Of a DNA stretch of 31,493 nucleotides, positions 8,480-14,058 are shown piece after piece. Origin of the DNA: UBA4744 sp035282865 (GTDB lineage Bacteria; Actinomycetota; Acidimicrobiia; Spongiisociales; UBA4744); contig DATEVB010000004.1 in NCBI GenBank assembly GCA_035282865.1, positions 1 through 31,493 of the forward strand, in the 5' to 3' direction. The position numbers were made by a program, and so were the translations under genes. Every line of letters starts with the position of its first letter. The first letter of the stretch is position 1. A model generated the notes under the pieces. The model saw nothing but the letters and a program-made list of their open reading frames with translations, was not told the DNA's origin and searched no databases.

Positions 8480-8797
8480 TCACACGCATCCAACGGGCTT
8501 GTGGAGCCCGGCGACGTAGGACATTTTCTTGGCGGGCTTCTTCGGGAAGAGCTGGTACAGATCCTTGATGGGAACGCCCGCCATCGTCGAAACCCTGCGC
8601 AGCGTGGCCGTTTGCCCCTCCTTGGCGAAGTCCTCTCGCAGGAAACGGATCACCGTCCAGTGGGTATCGGTCAACTCGTCGATGCCGATCTCTTTGGCGA
8701 GAGCGGGGGCCAGCTCTTCGCTCCATTCGCTCGGGTCCGTCATGAACCCCTCGTCGTCCACGTGGACTTCCACTCCACCTATCAGCTCGGTAGCCAT
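8480..8797 (-). CDS. TusE/DsrC/DsvC-family sulfur relay protein, one-cysteine type
   Basis: A 105-residue small protein with the complete DsrC/TusE fold: the N-terminal VEVHVDDEGFMTDPSEW, central HWTVIRFLREDF, and the flexible C-terminal arm ending LHKPVGCV. The penultimate cysteine (CysA, C104) is present. Dissimilatory DsrC has a second cysteine (CysB) 11 residues earlier; here that position is S93 in KKMSYVAGL. It therefore resembles TusE, which carries sulfur as a persulfide, rather than DsrC, which forms an intramolecular trisulfide with DsrAB. No other tus gene is next to it. Good ribosome site AAGGAG before the ATG. Its position between the DUF1641 and DsrE2-like genes of an SQR operon suggests it takes sulfur from the SQR product, not a role in tRNA thiolation (inference). 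Confidence 0.9.
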   Translation of the reverse strand: MATELIGGVEVHVDDEGFMTDPSEWSEELAPALAKEIGIDELTDTHWTVIRFLREDFAKEGQTATLRRVSTMAGVPIKDLYQLFPKKPAKKMSYVAGLHKPVGCV

Positions 8798-8824
8798 CTT
8801 GGCCGTCTCCTTATCTGTCGGGAC

Positions 8825-9532
8825 CTATTCGCTCTGTACGGTTTCCGGCGCGCCTTCGCCCGAGATCGAGCGCAGGGTCATCAATGCTTTGGCCAGACCG
8901 CGCTTGACCGCCGGGTCGCGCATCTGCTTGAGCAGGTTCCACAAAGTGATGTCCTCGGGGGGCTCCTGCTCTCGAACGTTTGAGGCCGTCCGGCGCACCA
9001 TTCCCATGATTTCTGGCTGGGTCATCTCCTTGACCGTCTGAAGGATGAGTCCGATGTTCTCGCCAAGGGCTCGCACATCTTCTTTGGTGAAGGAGTCCAC
9101 GATCTCGTCGAAGATACCGAGAGCCTCTTGAGCGAATTCGAAGTAGCCCTTACGGTCGAACTCCTCCAACTTCTGCATGAGGGACGTGACCGCGCTGCGC
9201 CCGATCGGAGCTGCGTCGCGGACGAGTTCCATCATGCTCTCCAGCTGATCGAGCATTGCTTCAAGGTTCTTCGTGTTCCGTAGGAGACGTTTGGCGAGGT
9301 GGCCGAGATTGTCGAGGTTGGCGTACTCATCGACCTGGTCGAGCTGTTCGACCGCCATCTCGAATGCCTGCGTTGTGATCGGGCGCAGGTCCTCCAGCAA
9401 CTCCACCCACGCCTCGCGGCGTTGGCGCTGGACGACGGCCTCGTTGGCGATGGCCTCCATCTGGGCGGTCAGCACATCGAGCTTGCGATTGAGATCCTCG
9501 AAGGAGGCCGGAGCAATAGTGGTGGTGCTCAT
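8825..9532 (-). CDS. DUF1641 domain protein, SQR partner
   Basis: A 235-residue soluble, largely helical protein. The N-terminal third (FEDLNRKLDVLTAQMEAIANE and the following RQRRE) is predicted coiled coil; the remainder, with LGENIGLILQTVKEMTQPEI and an MGMVRRT stretch, is the DUF1641 domain. The ATG at 9532 overlaps the SQR-1 stop by four bases (ATGA); an upstream GTG at 9547 would overlap more and has no better ribosome site. DUF1641 proteins are found next to SQR or formate-dehydrogenase genes in other lineages, but their biochemical role is not established to my knowledge. The tight coupling suggests it is made in fixed ratio with SQR-1, perhaps as a membrane-anchoring or assembly partner (inference). 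It has no cysteine, so it is unlikely to carry sulfur itself. Confidence 0.8.
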   Translation of the reverse strand: MSTTTIAPASFEDLNRKLDVLTAQMEAIANEAVVQRQRREAWVELLEDLRPITTQAFEMAVEQLDQVDEYANLDNLGHLAKRLLRNTKNLEAMLDQLESMMELVRDAAPIGRSAVTSLMQKLEEFDRKGYFEFAQEALGIFDEIVDSFTKEDVRALGENIGLILQTVKEMTQPEIMGMVRRTASNVREQEPPEDITLWNLLKQMRDPAVKRGLAKALMTLRSISGEGAPETVQSE

Positions 9533-10773
9533 CGTCCTGCGCTCCACTTGCCGGCCATGGACATCAAGGCCGGAACCGGCATTTCCTTGCCCTTGAGCAG
9601 GATATTCCAGTACATCCAGCGGAACATGAGCTTGCCCCAGTGGTTGAGCTCAGTTTCCTCGAGGAGCGAGAAAGGCCCGATCCCCGGAAGGGGATACTTG
9701 CCGGGAAGGGGCTCGGTGTCATAGTTGAAGTCGATCAACAGGCCCTTGCCGTGTCCCGACTCGATGTAGCAGTTGGCGTGGCCGTCGAATTGCTCGAGCA
9801 TCTCCAGCCCATCGATGTAGCGGAGGAAGTTCTCCGTCCACAACTCGACGGCGAAGTGAGCGACCGATCCTGCTTTCGAGGTTGGCAGGGCGGCAGCATC
9901 CCCCAGGGCGAAGATGTTGTCGTGCCGGTTCGACAGGAAGGTGTGCTTGTCGACGAGGACATAGTTCAACTCATCGCCCAGCCCCGAACGGCCAACGACG
10001 TCGGCGCCCATGTTGAGCGGGACCGAAACCAGCAGGTCGTAGTCGACCTCGTCCTCGGAATAGGCGATGATCTTGTCGGCGTCCAAATCGATATGCTCGA
10101 TGTTGAAATCTGCGATGAGGTTGATCTTCTTCTCTTCCAACATTTCGCCCAGCGCTCTCGATGCAACCGGTTTGGTGAATGCGCCGGGGAGGGGTGTGAC
10201 GAACGTCAACTCGGTGTCCTCCCGCAGACCTTGTTCCTGGAGCCACCAGTCGGCCAGGAAGATGAACTCGAGAGGAGCCACCGGGCACTTGAAGGGCATC
10301 TCCGTGATGTTCATCACGATTCTCCCGCCCCGGAAGGAGCGGAGATGCTTTTCCAGCTTCATGGCACCGTCGAGGGTGTAGAAGGTGTGGACGTTGTCGG
10401 GGCCTTCTTCACCGAGCGCTTCGAGACCGGGGGTCTCGTCCGGGGCGATGTGTGTTCCCGTGGCGATGACCAGGAAGTCGTAGTTGAGCCAGCGGTCGTC
10501 CTCGATCTTCACACGGTTGTTGTCCGCCTCGATCTCCTCGATCTTGGCCTGGATCATGTTGACGCCGGGTGGGATGAAATCCCGCTTGGGCTTGACCACG
10601 TCATGCCGGCCGTACATGCCGAACGGGATGAATAGGAATCCCGGCTGGTAGTAGTGCGTGGGGTCCTGGTCGACGACCGTTATCTGCCATTCTTCGGTGT
10701 CCAGCCGGTGACGAAGTTTGTTGACCACCATGGTGCCGGCGGTTCCGGCTCCGAGGACCAGCAGCTTCTTCAT
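9529..10773 (-). CDS. sqr: Sulfide:quinone oxidoreductase, SQR-1
   Basis: A 414-residue FAD enzyme that oxidises sulfide to persulfide or polysulfide and reduces the membrane quinone. The first FAD motif is LVLGAGTAGTMVVNKL (residues 5-20), the second region is VIATGTHIAPDETPG (102-116), and the third is NIFALGDAAALPTSKAG (286-302). It has exactly two cysteines, C163 in MPFKCPVAP and C335 in HANCYIESG, which fit the redox pair of SQRs (Cys160 and Cys356 in the Acidithiobacillus enzyme); the third, N-terminal cysteine of classical SQRs is missing. The C-terminal stretch FRWMYWNILLKGKEMP is the amphipathic membrane-docking region. Its ATG overlaps the stop codon of the PocR-type regulator and its stop overlaps the DUF1641 start, so all three are coupled. 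Menaquinone from the men genes is the likely acceptor. Confidence 0.92.
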   Translation of the reverse strand: MKKLLVLGAGTAGTMVVNKLRHRLDTEEWQITVVDQDPTHYYQPGFLFIPFGMYGRHDVVKPKRDFIPPGVNMIQAKIEEIEADNNRVKIEDDRWLNYDFLVIATGTHIAPDETPGLEALGEEGPDNVHTFYTLDGAMKLEKHLRSFRGGRIVMNITEMPFKCPVAPLEFIFLADWWLQEQGLREDTELTFVTPLPGAFTKPVASRALGEMLEEKKINLIADFNIEHIDLDADKIIAYSEDEVDYDLLVSVPLNMGADVVGRSGLGDELNYVLVDKHTFLSNRHDNIFALGDAAALPTSKAGSVAHFAVELWTENFLRYIDGLEMLEQFDGHANCYIESGHGKGLLIDFNYDTEPLPGKYPLPGIGPFSLLEETELNHWGKLMFRWMYWNILLKGKEMPVPALMSMAGKWSAGR

Positions 10774-11549
10774 TCGTGAGCTCCTTTAGTTGGAGAAGCC
10801 CCGGCGAGCGCGGCGATGGCGTCGAGCTTGCTGAGGAGTTGTCTGCGTTCGTTGATTATTTCCGAGAGGAATCTGGCGAGACGGGGGAGGAGGGACAGCA
10901 CCCTTTGCGCGGTCTCATCGTCGAGGTAGAAGACTTCATCGAGGTGATCGGCGACGGAGTCCGCGTCGATGCCGAAGTCGGCAGAGATTTGCTCGATCTC
11001 TGCGGCGGATGGGGGCCACTGCCCCGGGGCGATGCCACCTGCCAGAACGATGCCTCTCAGTTCGGGGCCGACTCGCACGTAACTGCGGGCGCACAACAAT
11101 CCCAGGTGGCTGGGCGCAAAGCGCGGGGCGAGATCCAGGTCGTTGGCCAGCTCCCGCCAACCGGCCACGCATTGCCGAACCGCTCCCGGTTGCTCATTGA
11201 CCCGTTTGAAGAGGCCGCACGGGTTGGAAGGTTCGGCCAGCGGTTCGCCGTCCATATCGGTCACTACCACCATCACTCCGAGCATCTCACCGAAGAGGTC
11301 GCCCATCGAGGTGATGTATTCGGGGGGGAGCAGAGTGCGCAGCGACTTGGCGTTCAGGTCGAATTGCCCCTTGGGGGTCATCCCGGCCGGGCGCGTGTTG
11401 CGATCCTCGAGCCAACGGTCGATCCGCTCTGCCGGGAAGCGCCACTGACGGCCGACCTTCAGGGCGGGCAGTTGACCGGCCTCTGCCATGCGATAGATGG
11501 TGGAGCGGTCGACGTGGAGTATTTGTTGGAGATCCTTGGTGGTGAGCAT
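10770..11549 (-). CDS. HTH plus PocR-type sensor regulator of the SQR-1 operon
   Basis: A 259-residue one-component regulator. Residues 1-50 form an excisionase/MerR-like helix-turn-helix (LTTKDLQQILHVDRSTIYRM, then LPALKVGRQWRFP). Residues 65-240 form a PocR-type sensory domain (YITSMGDLFGEMLGVMVVVTD, then LRGIVLAGGIAPGQW). Three cysteines are present: C111 (SNPCGLF), C127 (RQCVAGW) and C153 (GLLCARS). In typical PocR domains the third lies in a C-H-x-G motif; here that motif is S-H-L-G and the cysteine is four residues later. Such a set could bind a metal or sense persulfide (inference). The ATG at 11549 is chosen because the HTH begins there; GTG at 11555 is also possible. It is the first gene of its operon and overlaps SQR-1 by four bases, so it probably controls its own operon. 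Confidence 0.8.
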   Translation of the reverse strand: MLTTKDLQQILHVDRSTIYRMAEAGQLPALKVGRQWRFPAERIDRWLEDRNTRPAGMTPKGQFDLNAKSLRTLLPPEYITSMGDLFGEMLGVMVVVTDMDGEPLAEPSNPCGLFKRVNEQPGAVRQCVAGWRELANDLDLAPRFAPSHLGLLCARSYVRVGPELRGIVLAGGIAPGQWPPSAAEIEQISADFGIDADSVADHLDEVFYLDDETAQRVLSLLPRLARFLSEIINERRQLLSKLDAIAALAGASPTKGAHE

Positions 11550-11627
11550 CCTCACCAGCGATCTCTCAAAGCCGACCAATGCAGACTGTGCATGTTCTGC
11601 ACGCTACATCCCTTTCTGCAGCTACCT

Positions 11628-11647
11628 ATGGGGCCGAAAGGCCCTAT
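11628..11647. terminator. GNRA-like hairpin between the two sulfur operons
   Basis: The sequence GGGCC-GAAA-GGCCC (11631-11644, plus strand), extended by three further pairs including one G-T wobble, forms a compact stem. It lies about 140 bp after the SQR-2 stop codon and 79 bp before the PocR regulator start. It may end the SQR-2 transcript, but the minus-strand loop is TTTC and there is no T-tract, so a regulatory leader or protein site is equally possible. The rest of the 11550-11785 gap shows repeated TGCAGAA-type words but no gene. Confidence 0.4.
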
Positions 11648-11785
11648 CGGGTGGGATTCAGTCGGTGGCGCCGATCAGGTCTCAACCGGGCGAAAGGATG
11701 AGTCCGGGGGTAGTGCGAGTTCCTGGTAGAGCTCGATTGGGCGTCCTGAAGGGGTGATGTCTGTCTCGAGGAGCCGGAAACGGGA

Positions 11786-12925
11786 CTAGAGCCGACCTCT
11801 TTTGACGGTGAACCAGTAGGTCCGGTTGAACAGCCAGGTCGCTGTGTGCCAGAGGCGGTTCGGCCGCAAGGGTGGCGGCGCACGGTCGTAATCGAAGACC
11901 AGTACCGTTGCCTTGCCCCCACCTACCTCGAATGGACAGATTACGAGTCCCCGGTATCGCGAACGGACCGGATTGGGGACACGGCCCTCGACGGCGGCAA
12001 TGATCTGCTCGGCGACCCGGGGAGCCTCGAAATGGGCCGTGGACCCATTCTTGGAGGTGGGCAGGTCGCTGGCATCGCCCACAACATAGATGCCGTTGGT
12101 CCCGCGCACCGCCAGGGTACGCGGATCGGCGGGTATCCATCCCCGGCTGTTGCCGAGACCGGACGACATGACGACCGGAGCGCCGCGGTTGGGAGGAATA
12201 CTCACGGCAAGATCAAATGGCACCTCCTCGCCGGCGTCGGAGACGAGCATGTCCCCGTCGACCCGTTGGAGGTTGAAGCTCATCCGGGTCTCGATGCTGC
12301 GCCTCCCGAAGTACCCATCGACCATGTCGGCCACCGATGCGATCGGAAATACCCGATCGAGCGGTGAAACGTAGGTGATCGTGGTTCGATCCCTGACCCC
12401 GCGCTTGCGCAGGAACTCGTCGGCGAGCAGGGTGAACTCCACCGGGGCAGGCGGGCACTTGAAGGGCATCGGTGGGACGGACACGACCAGTCTGGTGCCG
12501 TTGAAGCCGCGCAACGCTTCGCGGAGCCGTTCGGCGCCTGCCGACGAATAGAAATCGTGCGTCGTTTCCCTGAGGCCGGGGATCTCATCGCGTGCCAAGG
12601 TGGCGCCGGTGGCAACGACGAGGTAGTCGAACTCGACGTTATCTCCGCGGGCCAGCGCAACGCGGCGTTGGCCGACGTCGATGTGCAGAGCTTGATCGAT
12701 GACGAGACGGACCTCACGCCGCAGCAACGCCCGGGTGTCGCGGGCGAGCCACCGAGCATTGGCCTGGTCGAGGGCTACATAGAGCCAACCGGGTTGAAAG
12801 ACGTGCATGCCGGTGGCGTCGATCAAGGTGATGGTGGCCTCGGTGCGATCGAGGCGTTTCGCCAGAAGGTTGGCGGTGAGTAAACCTCCGATACCTCCCC
12901 CCACCACGACGATGCTTGCCGGCAA
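11786..12925 (-). CDS. Sulfide:quinone oxidoreductase-like flavoprotein, SQR-2
   Basis: A 379-residue FAD-dependent SQR-family protein, paralogous to SQR-1 but clearly diverged. FAD motifs: IVVVGGGIGGLLTANLLAKR (5-24), LVVATGATLARDEIPG (102-117) and IYVVGDASDLPTSKNGSTAH (279-298). Two cysteines sit where SQRs keep the redox pair: C157 in MPFKCPPAP and C330 in LVICPFEVGGG; there are no others. The C-terminus HTATWLFNRTYWFTVKRGRL is aromatic and basic, as in the membrane-docking end of SQRs. The TTG start has GGAGA just upstream. It is the last gene of the CsoR-DUF302-SQR unit, so it is probably induced by the signal that releases the CsoR-family repressor. Sulfide oxidation is likely; another thiol or persulfide substrate cannot be excluded. 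Confidence 0.87.
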   Translation of the reverse strand: MPASIVVVGGGIGGLLTANLLAKRLDRTEATITLIDATGMHVFQPGWLYVALDQANARWLARDTRALLRREVRLVIDQALHIDVGQRRVALARGDNVEFDYLVVATGATLARDEIPGLRETTHDFYSSAGAERLREALRGFNGTRLVVSVPPMPFKCPPAPVEFTLLADEFLRKRGVRDRTTITYVSPLDRVFPIASVADMVDGYFGRRSIETRMSFNLQRVDGDMLVSDAGEEVPFDLAVSIPPNRGAPVVMSSGLGNSRGWIPADPRTLAVRGTNGIYVVGDASDLPTSKNGSTAHFEAPRVAEQIIAAVEGRVPNPVRSRYRGLVICPFEVGGGKATVLVFDYDRAPPPLRPNRLWHTATWLFNRTYWFTVKRGRL

Positions 12926-12999
12926 GCCGTCTCCTCTCGCTCAGAGGCTAGTCCCGGGATGGTCGCGTCGATTCAGCGCTCCGGACGAACGTGTCCGGG

Positions 13000-13398
13000 T
13001 CAGGCCTCGAGGCGGGCCAGTGCCTTCTCGAGCCTGCCGCGTGCCTCGGCGGCGACATCTTGCAGCTCGGGGTTGTCGGTGATGTCTGCCATCAGCTGCG
13101 GCTCGAGTGCCGCTACGACCGTCTCATCGCCCTTGACGTAGACCACCACGTTGCACGGCAGCAGCAGGCCCAGGTCCTCCTCAGCTTCCAGGCCCCGGTT
13201 GGCCAGGGCAGGATTGCAGGCGCCCAGGATCTTGTAGGGGGCCCGTTCGACCCCCAGTTTCTGTCTCAGCGTGGCGGCGACGTCAATTTCGGTGAGGATC
13301 CCGAAGCCCTCGCCGGCCAGGCTTTCCCTGATGGCCGCTTCGGCGTCTGCCATCGAACGGCTCGTCGTTATGACCATTCCGTAGCGAGTCTGTTTCAT
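13000..13398 (-). CDS. DUF302 domain protein
   Basis: A 132-residue small soluble protein of the DUF302 family. The fold is visible from YGMVITTSRSMADAEAAIRE through GFGILTEIDVAATLRQKLG to PYKILGACNPALANRGLE and LLPCNVVVYVKGDE. Two cysteines, in ILGACNP and LLPCNVVV, are positions the family commonly keeps. The reaction is unknown; DUF302 proteins are often encoded near sulfur, heme or metal-stress genes. It starts 13 bp after the CsoR-family repressor gene stops and is followed by SQR-2, so it belongs to the same operon. The paired cysteines would suit binding of a persulfide or a metal (inference). Confidence 0.85.
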   Translation of the reverse strand: MKQTRYGMVITTSRSMADAEAAIRESLAGEGFGILTEIDVAATLRQKLGVERAPYKILGACNPALANRGLEAEEDLGLLLPCNVVVYVKGDETVVAALEPQLMADITDNPELQDVAAEARGRLEKALARLEA

Positions 13399-13411
13399 GT
13401 GCGATCTCCCG

Positions 13412-13681
13412 TCAGGCCAACGTCATGAATAGCTTCTCGAGCTCTTGGGGGGTGTAACCGGACGCGGCCGCCGATTCCTCGTCGAGGAGGCAGCTCTTGA
13501 GGTGGGCGGCCAGCAATTTGTAGGCAACCCTGTCGAGCGCTTTCGAGGCAGCGGCTATCTGCTGCACCACGTCCCGGCACTCGCGGTTGCCTTCTACCAT
13601 GCGAGCGATGCCGGCAACCTGGCCCTCGATTCGATGCAGACGTGGCATCACATCTGCGATGGTTGCATCATCCAGCTGCAT
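13412..13681 (-). CDS. CsoR/CstR-family (DUF156) metal- or persulfide-sensing repressor
   Basis: An 89-residue all-helical repressor. The N-terminal MPRLHRIEGQVAGIARM is the DNA-binding helix signature of the family. The ligand set is C35, H60 and C64 (AHLKSCL), the Cys-His-Cys pattern of Cu(I)-sensing CsoR. The persulfide sensor CstR has only the two cysteines. It heads an operon with DUF302 and SQR-2 genes, like the arrangement in which CstR controls sqr in Staphylococcus, so residues and context disagree: it may sense copper, persulfide or both. Start ATG 13681 has a strong AAGGAGG upstream; a longer reading back to 13753 would cross the promoter and operator. Autoregulation is very likely. 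Confidence 0.9.
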   Translation of the reverse strand: MQLDDATIADVMPRLHRIEGQVAGIARMVEGNRECRDVVQQIAAASKALDRVAYKLLAAHLKSCLLDEESAAASGYTPQELEKLFMTLA

Positions 13682-13695
13682 CGAGACCTCCTTGG

Positions 13696-13717
13696 ATACC
13701 CTACGGGGTATATCATA
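13696..13717 (-). promoter_or_regulatory. Promoter and CsoR-type operator of the SQR-2 operon
   Basis: On the minus strand a near-consensus -10 box TATGAT (13717-13712) is followed directly by the palindrome ATACCC-CGTA-GGGTAT (13711-13696). The palindrome matches the AT-flanked C/G-tract operators of CsoR/CstR/RcnR-family repressors. A repressor there would cover the start of transcription. The AAGGAGG ribosome site and the repressor start codon follow immediately. No strong -35 box is visible. Confidence 0.75.
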
Positions 13718-14058
13718 CCGGGGGTTGGAGGTTTGAACGGGCTGCTTGGGCACCTGCCCGGGAGCCTGATGAGTGGCGCCATTGCGTAGATCTGCGGCAG
13801 GGGCGCCATGTCGAATCGGATCGACCCGTTCCGATCTCTGGATGAGACGTCGGGTCTATGCGGGACGATCGCCGGGCCGCAGGTCTCGTCAAATCTGTCG
13901 ATGTCATGACGGAACCGAGAACCGTCGCCATCGACTCAGATCAGACCAGTCTCTTGAATCCGATGGGAATCGTCGGGTCATCTTGGGCGGGGACCAAATG
14001 CATAGTCGTTGAGGTAGGTGGCCTGCATTGCTCGGCGATCTTCTAAGGTTGGTCCCGC
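13718..14058. other. Intergenic region upstream of the Ca2+ ATPase with inverted repeats
   Basis: No gene is supported here. GGGACCAA (13990-13997) and TTGGTCCC (14049-14056) form a perfect 8-bp inverted repeat, and AATGCA (13997-14002) / TGCATT (14024-14029) a nested 6-bp one. The right outer arm ends two bases before the ATPase ATG, so as RNA the structure could hide the translation start. Two GGGAC half-sites (in GCGGGACGATCG near 13861 and GGGGACCAAATG at 13989) resemble half of a DosR box but lack the second half. Confidence 0.5.

Noticed and set aside
11778..11793. CGGGACTAGAGCC as a DosR-like box
   Set aside because: It spans the stop codon of SQR-2 with no promoter role and a poor second half-site.
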